Below are positions 19,000 to 26,951 of a DNA stretch of 64,000 bases, one piece after another. A program made the position numbers and the translations under genes. This stretch comes from Pirellulaceae bacterium (lineage in GTDB: Bacteria > Planctomycetota > Planctomycetia > Pirellulales > Pirellulaceae): NCBI GenBank assembly GCA_018402565.1, contig JAGYIQ010000003.1, positions 323,746-387,745 on the forward strand. Direction: 5' to 3'. The stretch's first letter is position 1, and each line of letters begins with the position of its first letter. Below the pieces are notes generated by a model. It was not told the origin of the DNA. It did not search any database and worked only from the letters and a program-made list of their open reading frames with translations.

Positions 19000-20040
19000 T
19001 CAGCGCGAGCCGGCTGTGGCCTGGTACTGTTGTTGACGTTCGGGCACGGTGGTCACAACCTGCTTGAACTGATGTCGGGTTTCAGGTTCGACTTGGCTCA
19101 GTTGTTGGACCAACTGTTCGACGCGTTGTGGGTCGTGGGCAGCGGTCTCGGAGAAGGCTTGCAGGAACAGTAGCGACTCATTGAAGTTGTGATCGGCGGT
19201 GCGTCCGACCATGGGCTGCAAGGTGCGGGCGATCAGGTCGGCAGCCAGGTTGTCGACTCGCAAGAAGACATCCAACTGATTGGTCAGCGAGTATTGGTGA
19301 GCGCCGGCGACGGTATCGGTCTTGAGGATGACGACGCAACGGCCCGTAACTTTGCGGCGGAAGACCGGACCTTGGTAGGTTCCGGTGCCGACGTAAATGT
19401 GTTTCTCATTGTCGCCATAGACCAGTTCCGCGGTGCAGTCGGTCCCGGCTCCATCGTCGCCGGCGAAGGTGTAGGGGCCGGTACGTTGTAGGCCCATGGT
19501 GGTTACGCCGAACGCTTGCCACAGGCCGACGATGGTCTCGGGGTTGCGGACGGAGAATTGGTAGAACTGGGGATCGCAGTGGATCCGGCTGACGGGCAGG
19601 CGGCGGTAGATCGAGGGGCTGTCGACAATCTCTTTGATCTTGCGACGGCCTTCGCTGTTGAGTTCGTTCCAGGGGATCAGCGCCAGGGCCTCCTGCTGTG
19701 TTTGCCGCTGGGTGCTGGCGGGACTCAGGACTTCGACGGTGGGTGAGATGTAGTTGGGCAACCGGGCTTCGGTGACGGCGGCGGCATAGGCCGGTGGGAC
19801 TTCGACGGCGCCGACGGGCGCGTTGTTCGAGATCGTACGCGTGGGGTAGATCGGTCGTTCCACACGTTGGGGTTCAGCGGGCGACGCCGCGGGCGAGATG
19901 TTGCGGATGGGGACTCCCGAGACGCGGGCCCCGTCCAGCATTTGGGCCTGGGCGGTGGTGGCACAGGTCCAAGCAAACAACGCCAGACCGAAACAGCTCG
20001 TCAGTCGTCCAACTTTGATCGTGTGCATTGCGGACAGCAT
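19000..20040 (-). CDS. Secreted protein of unknown function
   Basis: A 346-residue product from the ATG at 20040 with a clear signal peptide: basic 'MHTIKVGR', a hydrophobic core, and cleavage at 'TAQA-QM'. After a Pro/Ala-rich linker, a compact domain runs from 'LALIPWNELNSEGRRKIKEI' through 'SIYRRLPVSRIHCDPQFYQF' and 'PETIVGLWQAFGVTTM' to a helical C-terminus rich in Gln. Two Cys (in 'HCDPQ' and 'GTDC') may form a disulfide. I do not recognise a named domain; it resembles conserved planctomycete hypothetical proteins. The gene is divergent from galM. An upstream ATG at 20163 is in frame but would bury the signal peptide, so the later start is preferred. Confidence 0.7.
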   Translation of the reverse strand: MLSAMHTIKVGRLTSCFGLALFAWTCATTAQAQMLDGARVSGVPIRNISPAASPAEPQRVERPIYPTRTISNNAPVGAVEVPPAYAAAVTEARLPNYISPTVEVLSPASTQRQTQQEALALIPWNELNSEGRRKIKEIVDSPSIYRRLPVSRIHCDPQFYQFSVRNPETIVGLWQAFGVTTMGLQRTGPYTFAGDDGAGTDCTAELVYGDNEKHIYVGTGTYQGPVFRRKVTGRCVVILKTDTVAGAHQYSLTNQLDVFLRVDNLAADLIARTLQPMVGRTADHNFNESLLFLQAFSETAAHDPQRVEQLVQQLSQVEPETRHQFKQVVTTVPERQQQYQATAGSR

Positions 20041-20421
20041 GGTTCGCCTCGAGAGATCGCCACAGCGTCTGGCTAGGACCGACAGGAACGGGCGTCGCCG
20101 GGCCTGGTAGCCCGCCGTTGGCACCGCGTTGAACGTCCGCGGGACGCTTGACCCACCGAGCAAGCAAAATCGCTACACTCGCTATGGTTTCATCGGCCGC
20201 GGAACTGGGGGAGCAACACAAAATCCGCCGCGAAGGTCGATCCAAGCCCCGAGTGGATGGGGCGATTGCGTCGGTTGGCTACCTTGTTTCTCGGGCGCCG
20301 CCGAGTATGCTCAGTCTCGGTGTCGATTTTTCGAGACTTGCTGGGGTTGTCGCGGTAATCCGCCGGATTAACCGCGCCTTAGGGGCTGGAACCGTCCATT
20401 TAGTGGTCAAGGATCAAAACG
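20041..20421. other. Divergent intergenic region between the secreted unknown and galM
   Basis: 381 bp with no convincing gene. It should hold promoters for both neighbours. The only structure I can point to is the inverted repeat at 20352-20375, annotated separately. Confidence 0.5.
20352..20375. promoter_or_regulatory. Inverted repeat upstream of galM, possible operator
   Basis: Arms GCGGTAATCCG and CGGATTAACCGC are complementary over 11 of 12 positions with one bulged base and a 1-bp centre. It ends 46 bp before the galM ATG. A dimeric repressor site controlling the galM-symporter pair is the simplest reading; an mRNA hairpin is the alternative. No regulator is encoded alongside. Confidence 0.4.
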
Positions 20422-21660
20422 ATGTCGCGTGGGATAATGGCAGTCAAGCGGAGCCGGTTGCGGGCCGGAGTGGGGACTGGGCGGTTGGCCGCCGCGTTCC
20501 TGGCAACTTTAATGTTGGCGGGTGCGTGCTCCTCCAGTGGTTGGGGGATGACAGAGGAGGGTTCGGCCGGCGAATGGAGCGGCCAGAGCCGACCGACGGT
20601 GGTTCCGAGAGAGGATATCCAGGTGGAAGACTTCAGTTCGATCAAGTTGTACAAGCTGCGCAACGCCAAGGGCATGGAGGTGCACATCACCAATTACGGA
20701 GCGATCATCACGGCCATTCTGGTGCCGGACCGCAACGGGAAGCTGGGCGATGTGGCCTTGGGCTATCACCGGCTCGAGGACTACCTCAATGCGCCGGACA
20801 AGCCGTACTTCGGCGCGGTTGTGGGCCGTTATGGGAATCGGATTGCCGGTGGCCAGTTCACGATCGACGGTCGCACGTACTCGCTGGCGAAGAACAATGG
20901 TCCAAACGCCTTGCATGGTGGCAACCTGGGTTTCGACAAGGTGGTCTGGGAGGCGACCGAACGCTCGGACGCTGAACAATCGCAGGTGGTCTTGAAGTAC
21001 ACGTCTCGAGATGGCGAGGAGGGGTACCCCGGCAACCTGCAGGTCCAGGTCACCTACACCTTAAACGACGCCAATCAAATCGTGGTGGATTATGTGGCGA
21101 CGACGGATCAGGCGACGCCAGTCAACTTGACGCAGCACACCTACTTCAACTTGCGTGGCGAGGGGAACGGGGACATCCTGGGCCATGAGCTGATGCTCAA
21201 TGCGGCGACCTTTACACCGGTCGATGAGACCTTGATCCCGACCGGCGAGTTGGCACCGGTGACGGGGACGCCGTTTGATTTTCAAACCGCCAAGCCGATC
21301 GGCCGTGACATTGGCCAGGATGACGCGCAGTTGAAGATCGGCGGTGGTTATGACCACAACTTTGTCTTGAAGCCGGGCGCAGCGGGACAGTTGAACTTGG
21401 CGGCCGAGGTGTATGAGCCGGAGTCGGGCCGGGTGCTGACCGTGCATACGAGCGAACCGGGAATCCAGTTCTACTGCGGGAATTTTCTCGACGGTCGCTT
21501 GCGGGGCAAATCGGGCCAACCGTACGTGAATCGCGGCGGCTTTTGTCTGGAGACGCAGCATTTCCCAGACAGCCCGAACCAGCCCAATTTCCCGTCGACG
21601 CTGTTGCGACCGGGAGAGACTTATGAGACGCGTACCGTTTTTAGCTTCTCGGCTCGCTAG
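20422..21660 (+). CDS. Aldose 1-epimerase, exported lipoprotein form
   Basis: Interconverts alpha and beta anomers of aldoses such as galactose or glucose. The 412-residue product begins with a lipoprotein signal: basic residues, hydrophobic core and lipobox 'LAGAC', so it should act outside the cytoplasm. The galactose mutarotase fold is clear: 'ITNYGAIITAILVPD', 'GRYGNRIAGGQF', 'ALHGG' (catalytic-site His), 'NLTQHTYFNL' (second catalytic His), and 'CLETQHFPDSPNQPNFP' containing the catalytic Glu. It lies 8 bp before a sodium/solute symporter, so the pair probably prepares and imports a sugar. A bulged inverted repeat lies 46 bp upstream. Confidence 0.92.
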   Translation: MSRGIMAVKRSRLRAGVGTGRLAAAFLATLMLAGACSSSGWGMTEEGSAGEWSGQSRPTVVPREDIQVEDFSSIKLYKLRNAKGMEVHITNYGAIITAILVPDRNGKLGDVALGYHRLEDYLNAPDKPYFGAVVGRYGNRIAGGQFTIDGRTYSLAKNNGPNALHGGNLGFDKVVWEATERSDAEQSQVVLKYTSRDGEEGYPGNLQVQVTYTLNDANQIVVDYVATTDQATPVNLTQHTYFNLRGEGNGDILGHELMLNAATFTPVDETLIPTGELAPVTGTPFDFQTAKPIGRDIGQDDAQLKIGGGYDHNFVLKPGAAGQLNLAAEVYEPESGRVLTVHTSEPGIQFYCGNFLDGRLRGKSGQPYVNRGGFCLETQHFPDSPNQPNFPSTLLRPGETYETRTVFSFSAR

Positions 21661-21668
21661 GACCTGCG

Positions 21669-23336
21669 ATGACTTTGACAATCGTTACTTTTTTGTTTTT
21701 CACGATCTTGGTCGCGGTGCTGACGTGGTGGGTGGTGCGCGGCTCGCGGCAGGAGACGGACACCGACTACTTCCTGGCGGGTCGCAGTTTGACGGGCGGC
21801 TTTATCGCCGGGTCATTGCTGTTGACCAATTTGTCGACCGAGCAGTTGATCGGCTTGAATGCGGGCGCGTTCAAAGAAGGCCTGTCGGTCATGGCGTGGG
21901 AGGTGATCGCCGGCTGCTCGTTGGTGGTGCTGGGGCTGTTCTTTCTGCCACGGTATTTGCGGGCGGGGATCGCTACGATCCCGCAGTTTTTTGAGCAGCG
22001 GTACGGGGGTGGCGTTCGCAGTGTGACGGCCATTTTGTTCATTGTGGCCTACACGTTGGTGCTATTGCCCTTCGCCCTGTATACCGGCGCAAAGGGTCTG
22101 ATCGGCATGCTGGAGTTGCCCAACTACTTTCCAGCCGGAACGGAGGAGTTGACCATCATCTGGACGGTCGTCATCTTCATCGCGGTGGTGGGTGGGGCCT
22201 ACGCGATCTTTGGTGGCTTAAAAGCCGTGGCCGTCTCCGACACGTTCAACGGTGTTGGCCTGCTGACCGGCGGCTTGTTGATCACCGTGTTTTCCCTGCA
22301 AGCCCTGATGGGACCGGAGGATTCCTTATGGACGGCGTTGGGCAAGATCAAGGCCCAGAATCCAGACGCCTTCCAATCGATGGGCAAACTCGACGAGGAC
22401 GTATCATGGCCCACGTTGTTTACCGGCGTGCTGTTGTTGAACTTCTTCTACTGGTGCAGTAATCAGCAGATCATCCAGCGCACTTTTGCCGCCAAGAATC
22501 TGGCGGAGGGACAGAAGGGCGTATTGATGGCCGCCTTCTTCAAGGTCTTGGCGCCGTTGGTGCTGGTCTTGCCGGGGATTGTGGCCGCGTACTTGGTGAC
22601 TCAGGACCCCGAGTTTGCCGCGAAAGTCGGGGGCGATGCCAACAAGTCGTACGGGGCGTTGGTCAGTACCGTCCTGCCCGCGTGGTTGGTGGGCTTTTTC
22701 GCCGCGGTCGTCGTGGGCGCCATCCTCTCGACGTTCAATTCCGTGTTGAATTCGGCGGCGACGCTGTTCTCGTTGGACGTGTACAAGCGGTTGCTGCGGC
22801 CCACTGCCTCGATGAAGGAGGTCGTGTTGACCGGTCAATTTTGCAGCCTGCTCGTGGCCGTGCTGGCGGTTGTCGCGGCGCCGAACATTTTTCACGGTCG
22901 CGACGGGGTGTTCGGTTTCTTCCAGAAACTCAATGGCGTGTACTTCATCCCCCTGTTGGCCATCATGATGGTCGGCCTGTTCAATCGCTGGGCCGATGGT
23001 CGCTCGGCCTTGGTCACATTGTTGGTCGGATTGATTGCGATGAGCGTGGGGACGTTTTTTTCCGGCGAGGTGAAAAACCCAGAGACTGGGGCAGTCGAGG
23101 TAACGGGCTGGGTGGTGGACGTGTTCCAATCTCCCTACCACTACATGGGCTGCGTGTTTGTGGTCTTGGTGATTCTGCAGTGTGTCTTGGGGCAACAGGT
23201 GTTTCGCCGCGCCGCGCCGTATCAGTCGGAGGACGTCCGTGCGGTCGACTTGACGCCCTGGCCATTGGCCCCGTTTGTCGGCGCAGTCTTGGTGGCCACG
23301 GTCATCGGCATCTACGTCTATTTTGCAGTGTTCTAG
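21669..23336 (+). CDS. Sodium/solute symporter (SSS/SGLT family)
   Basis: Membrane transporter driving solute uptake with Na+. The 555-residue product has about 13-14 hydrophobic segments and SSS hallmarks: 'DTDYFLAGRSLTGGFIAGSLLLTNLS' region near residue 30, 'FFLPRYLRAGIATIPQFFEQRYG' region near 95 and 'FVIAY/IVAYTLVLLPF'. 'GGLKAVAVSDTFNGVGLLTGG' (about 180-200) is the conserved TM6-like segment typical of SGLT-like members. Following the exported mutarotase by 8 bp, a monosaccharide such as galactose or glucose is the likely substrate. After the stop come two tandem repeats and then the fliA end. Confidence 0.9.
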   Translation: MTLTIVTFLFFTILVAVLTWWVVRGSRQETDTDYFLAGRSLTGGFIAGSLLLTNLSTEQLIGLNAGAFKEGLSVMAWEVIAGCSLVVLGLFFLPRYLRAGIATIPQFFEQRYGGGVRSVTAILFIVAYTLVLLPFALYTGAKGLIGMLELPNYFPAGTEELTIIWTVVIFIAVVGGAYAIFGGLKAVAVSDTFNGVGLLTGGLLITVFSLQALMGPEDSLWTALGKIKAQNPDAFQSMGKLDEDVSWPTLFTGVLLLNFFYWCSNQQIIQRTFAAKNLAEGQKGVLMAAFFKVLAPLVLVLPGIVAAYLVTQDPEFAAKVGGDANKSYGALVSTVLPAWLVGFFAAVVVGAILSTFNSVLNSAATLFSLDVYKRLLRPTASMKEVVLTGQFCSLLVAVLAVVAAPNIFHGRDGVFGFFQKLNGVYFIPLLAIMMVGLFNRWADGRSALVTLLVGLIAMSVGTFFSGEVKNPETGAVEVTGWVVDVFQSPYHYMGCVFVVLVILQCVLGQQVFRRAAPYQSEDVRAVDLTPWPLAPFVGAVLVATVIGIYVYFAVF

Positions 23337-23400
23337 GCGGAGCTGGTCGGCCGGCGACCAGTCGAGCACTCACCGAAAGTGGTCGCGCCCCCAGCCTAAT

Positions 23401-23453
23401 ATCGTGGCCTGAATGATCGTGGCCTGAATGATCGTGGCCTGAATGATCGTGGC
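23401..23453. repeat. 15-bp intergenic tandem repeat
   Basis: Three and a half copies of a 15-bp unit (ATCGTGGCCTGAATG) after the symporter gene. No coding potential seen. Confidence 0.9.
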
Positions 23454-23530
23454 GAGCCAGGAAACGCCAACAGCTCCCGAGCCGCGGGTAGCGGCGGGAG
23501 CTGCGTTGACGTTGCTTTGGTTACAAGCCA

Positions 23531-23603
23531 CTGTGGGAGAGTCGCTGTGGGAGAGCCACTGTGGGAGAGTCGCTGTGGGAGAGTCTCTGTGGGAGAGTCG
23601 CTG
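23531..23603. repeat. 14-bp intergenic tandem repeat
   Basis: Five 14-bp units of CTGTGGGAGAGTCG with variation in the last three bases, 25 bp before the end of the frameshifted fliA frame. The period is not divisible by three. Confidence 0.9.
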
Positions 23604-23627
23604 CCAGGCGGGTCCTGAGATCGCGGA

Positions 23628-24418
23628 CTAGCTGACCGCGTTGAATTCGGTGCGGCGTCGCCCCAATTGTTCTTGCAAGCGTTGCACGATGCTGGAGTGC
23701 ATCTGGCTGACGCGGCTTTCGCTCAGGTCCAGCGTGGCGCGATTTCTTTCATCGTCAACTCTTCGTAGTAGTAGAGGATGATGATCAGGCGTTCGTTCTT
23801 GTTGAGACCTTTCGTGACCAATCGCATGATGTCCGACTTGGCGACGCGTCGGGTGGGATCTTCTCCGCGTTTGTCCTCTAAGATGTCGACTTCGCGGACA
23901 TCTTTGTAGCTGTCGGTCTCGTAGTACTTCTTGTCCAGGCTGACCAGGTTGGCGGCGCTGGCGTCCAGCTTCATCTTCTCCAACTCGATCACACTCAGGC
24001 CCATGTGTTCCGCCAGTTCTTGCAAATTGGGCGTGCGGCCGTAGCGGATTTCCAGTTGCTTGGTGGCCTCATTCAGCTTGGAGGCTTTGGAGCGGACCAA
24101 GCGGGGGACCCAGTCCATCGTCCGCAGCTCATCCAGCATCGCACCGCGAATTCGCGGGACGCAGTACGTCTCGAACTTCACGCCCCGATTCATATCGAAG
24201 GCATCGATGGCGTCCATCAGACCGAACACGCCAGCTGAGATCAGATCGTCCAGCTCGACGCCGTCCGGCAAGCGTTGCCAGATGCGTTCGCCGTTGTACT
24301 TCACCAGAGGAAAGTACCGCTCGATCAGCAAGTTTCGCAATTGCTCGTTAGCCGGCTCGGCTTTGTATCGCTTCCAAACTTCCTGGATATCTTCCGCGGC
24401 AGTTGCGGTTGTCGCCAT
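23628..24418 (-). CDS. fliA: Flagellar sigma factor FliA/WhiG family, frameshifted near its end
   Basis: Alternative sigma-28-type factor that directs RNA polymerase to late flagellar promoters. From the ATG at 24418 (GGAGG six bases upstream): region 1.2/2 'LRNLLIERYFPLVKYNGERI', 'DDLISAGVFGLMDAIDAFD', 'FETYCVPRIRGAMLDELR'; region 3 'NEATKQLEIRYGRTP'; and region 4.1 'GLNKNERLIIILYYYEELTMKEI'. One base is missing near 23738-23742, so the frame ends early at 23723. Restoring it gives 'ATLDLSESRVSQMHSSIVQRL', the region 4.2 helix-turn-helix that contacts -35, and a natural stop at 23628. It is last in the flhA-flhF-flhG-like cluster. As written, the protein would lose -35 recognition. Confidence 0.88.
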
Positions 24419-24499
24419 GCAATCCTCCGTGACGGATCTCGACCGATCCAAGGATCGACCTAATCGTGTTTACTCTTCCATGATCATTTCCGAGTGAAT

Positions 24500-24757
24500 T
24501 TAACGACCGTCCGCAGTCGCCGTTGACGACTTTGACGCCTCGCGCTCTTCCAACTCACGATGCAGGCTATCGATGACCGATTTAACCACCACGTGAGTTG
24601 CTAAGCAGCCAATCAACCAACCCAGGAACGCGAAGGCCGCCAAATACAGCACGGCTGTGACCATAGCGGTGCCGGCATCAACTCCGTTGAGCCAGGACCG
24701 GATCACGGTGGCCGCCAAGGCGATCAGCCCCAGCGTTGCTGCGTATTGTGAACCCAT
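24500..24757 (-). CDS. Small membrane protein in the flagellar cluster
   Basis: An 85-residue product with two hydrophobic helices ('YAATLGLIALAATVI' and 'MVTAVLYLAAFAFLGWLIGCL') and a charged C-terminal helix 'IDSLHRELEEREASKS'. I do not recognise the family. Its position, 81 bp upstream of fliA and on the same strand as flhA and flhF, suggests a flagellar or membrane-anchor role, but this is inference from context. Confidence 0.6.
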   Translation of the reverse strand: MGSQYAATLGLIALAATVIRSWLNGVDAGTAMVTAVLYLAAFAFLGWLIGCLATHVVVKSVIDSLHRELEEREASKSSTATADGR

Positions 24758-25062
24758 CGCGAAGACTCGCGTCTCAAATCACGCTGTCACACGTGGTTAG
24801 TCCGCGGGAAAGCGTGGTTGGTTAAATGTGCGATTCGTATCCACCCAGAACCGATTTCGCAGATCGATACCGATCGATGACCAGACCCTGCGTCGCGTAC
24901 TGCCCCAGCTAGGGACCCACACGACCACGGGTCGACCGCCCGATCTGGGCATCAACCGAAGCGAAACCGCTCCTGTTCGACTATCGGCAGCCACTTCGGC
25001 GAAAGTTAACAGCAAATTCAACGAATTTGCCAACTTGCCGGTAGCTACTGCCGGAGCCGCCC
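24758..25062. other. Intergenic region in the flagellar cluster
   Basis: 305 bp between the FlhG-like gene and the small membrane protein. A minus-strand frame runs through it but lacks any protein-like pattern, so it is treated as non-coding. I see no defined site. Confidence 0.4.
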
Positions 25063-25701
25063 CTACAACCCGCACAAACCCCGCCGCACAACTTGTCGCC
25101 AGACATTCATGGAATGGCCGGACAAATCCGCGGTCGTTATGTGCGGCTCCACGCTGGGGCAATGATTCGAAAAACGAGGGATCGTTCCCAAATCGATTGG
25201 CGTGAAGTCCAAAAATTGCCGGCATGCCTCCAGCAATCGCTGCCTGCCCGCTCCAACCGGTGGAGTGAAGAGCAGCCCGAGATGGCCGGTCAAGTCCCGA
25301 CGTTGCCCGACCAACTGTTTGATCTGGTGGTATGTCTTTATCAAACTTGGCGGTGTGGTGTCCAGCACAAAAATAATGGCCGACGTTCCCGCCAGACGCG
25401 CTGGCTGCAGGGTGGCTCCTTCCGTGCAAGCCACGAAGGCTTTGGCAGCGGACGGTTGTTGGGAGGACGACTCGGACAGCACGCGTGCCGCCATCTGGGC
25501 CGGCGTTTCCCAGCCCAGTTCCGCCAAGGCGGTTTCGCACGCCGCGACCCAGGGCCGCAAATCCACACCCGGGGTAACGGTATGCAGCAGCCAACACAGC
25601 GGAGGGCCCTGCGGCAACGGGCGGAGGGCCTGCACCCAATTCTGCAGGCGGGCTGCTTGCTGGTTGATCGCGACTGCGGTGGTAGGCAGTTGTGGAGTCA
25701 T
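25063..25701 (-). CDS. FlhG-like (MinD/ParA fold) protein lacking the Walker A motif
   Basis: A 212-residue product starting 19 bp after flhF, the usual place of flhG. The N-terminus 'INQQAARLQNWVQAL' resembles the DQAxxLR helix with which FlhG stimulates FlhF GTPase. The centre and end follow the MinD/FlhG pattern: 'AIIFVLDTTPPSLIKTYHQIKQL' aligns with the 'TTPEPTAITDAYALIK' segment and 'FTPIDLGTIPR' with 'YLGSIP'. Where the P-loop KGGVGKT should be, the sequence is 'HTVTPGVDLRPWVAACETAL': size and flanks fit, but the Gly-Lys-Thr is gone. It should therefore not bind ATP as FlhG does. An unrelated FlhF partner is the alternative. Confidence 0.6.
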   Translation of the reverse strand: MTPQLPTTAVAINQQAARLQNWVQALRPLPQGPPLCWLLHTVTPGVDLRPWVAACETALAELGWETPAQMAARVLSESSSQQPSAAKAFVACTEGATLQPARLAGTSAIIFVLDTTPPSLIKTYHQIKQLVGQRRDLTGHLGLLFTPPVGAGRQRLLEACRQFLDFTPIDLGTIPRFSNHCPSVEPHITTADLSGHSMNVWRQVVRRGLCGL

Positions 25702-25720
25702 CGGTGGGCTCTCAACTTTC

Positions 25721-26920
25721 TCAAACGGGTTGCTCGGTCCATTGCACTTCGTCCAAGAACCAGGCGACCACATCATCAGCGGCCACACCCAAGTCTTCCG
25801 GCACATTCTGGCCGTGGGTCCAATAACGCCAGGGCAAACCGCTGTCGCGGAGCAACGGGTAGAGCGGCGCCAGGGTTTGGCACTCGTCGATCTTGGTCAA
25901 GATCAAAGCGGTCTCCCGTGCCAGATTCGGCCCGCTGAATCCACGCAGGGCAGCGGCCATGGTCCGCGGATCGCTCGACGCACTGAGCGTCAACAACAAA
26001 TGGTCCAAGTCCGCGGCTTGCAAAATGTGCTGCAGGGACTCGATCCGACGCACGTCGCGCGGGCTGCGACCGATCGTGTCGATCAACACCCAATCGCAAT
26101 GGGACAACTCGCGGGTCGCCAATCGCATCTGCTCCGCGTCGCTGACCACCCGCATGGGGACCTCCAAGATGTCGGCATACGCCTGCAGTTGCTCGACGGC
26201 CCCAACGCGAAACGTATCGACGGTGATCAACCCCACCTGACACCCCTGCCGCAGTTGAAAGTCGGCCGCCAGTTTGGCGACCGTCGTCGTTTTGCCGACC
26301 CCCGTGGGGCCAACCAACGCGGCCCGGCGACAGCGGCCGGTCGCGGGAGGCAGCTCGCCAGGTAGAGAGATGACCTCCGCAAATCGCTGTCTCAGTTGCG
26401 ACCAAGCCCCATCACCGCCTCGGCTGTCATGATCCAGCGAAGACAGATCCAAGTCCTGCCACAGGCGATCGATCGTCTCGGGATCGATCTGCAGCGCCTG
26501 CCAACGCTGTTGCACGGTCGCTGCCATCGACGGCTCGGAGCCTGCCCCGTTGGGCGACGCCTCACGGTGGGCTGGGCCGCGACCGCCGCTTGGCTCCAGC
26601 AACGTTTGATGCGACCCTGCCGTCGGCAGACCACGTAGCGATTCAATTCGCGATTCAAACCGCGACGCCAGTGGCGGCTCCGATGTCGACCCGGGTGCGT
26701 CGGAAGACAGCGGGTCGGGCGTGTGCCAGCTGGCCGAGAATCGGTCGGGCACGGCCGGGTCCAAGCCGGCGACCACTTCCCACTGGGGGCCACCCAGCCA
26801 CTGATGCCAACGTTTGGGGAGCTGTCGCGTGTGGAGCACGGCGGCGTCCGGACCCAACTCCCGAGCGATCAACGGCAGGGCCTCGGCGACCGAACGAACT
26901 CGATAGGTTTTGACTTCCAT
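25721..26920 (-). CDS. flhF: Flagellar SRP-like GTPase FlhF
   Basis: SRP54-family GTPase that sets flagellar position and number. The 399-residue product has a short N-terminal B-like domain (1-60, 'VKTYRVRSVAEALPLIAREL'), a disordered linker (60-130), an N domain, and the G domain with P-loop GPTGVGKT (204-211), G2 'DTFRVGAVEQL' (235-245), G3-like 'DTIGRSP', and G4 'TKID'. All key GTPase residues are present. It is 31 bp downstream of flhA and 19 bp upstream of an FlhG-like gene, the standard flhA-flhF-flhG order. Confidence 0.95.
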   Translation of the reverse strand: MEVKTYRVRSVAEALPLIARELGPDAAVLHTRQLPKRWHQWLGGPQWEVVAGLDPAVPDRFSASWHTPDPLSSDAPGSTSEPPLASRFESRIESLRGLPTAGSHQTLLEPSGGRGPAHREASPNGAGSEPSMAATVQQRWQALQIDPETIDRLWQDLDLSSLDHDSRGGDGAWSQLRQRFAEVISLPGELPPATGRCRRAALVGPTGVGKTTTVAKLAADFQLRQGCQVGLITVDTFRVGAVEQLQAYADILEVPMRVVSDAEQMRLATRELSHCDWVLIDTIGRSPRDVRRIESLQHILQAADLDHLLLTLSASSDPRTMAAALRGFSGPNLARETALILTKIDECQTLAPLYPLLRDSGLPWRYWTHGQNVPEDLGVAADDVVAWFLDEVQWTEQPV

Positions 26921-26951
26921 GGGGGACCTTCGCTGCGGTTGTTTCTCCGGC

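Noticed and set aside
22404..23369. 321-codon minus-strand frame opposite the symporter
   Set aside because: Antisense shadow: His/Gln/Asp-rich, with no domain, and the plus strand holds a clear transporter.
24797..25639. 280-codon minus-strand frame overlapping the FlhG-like gene
   Set aside because: Its translation has no protein-like pattern, and it overlaps the better-supported frame at 25063-25701.
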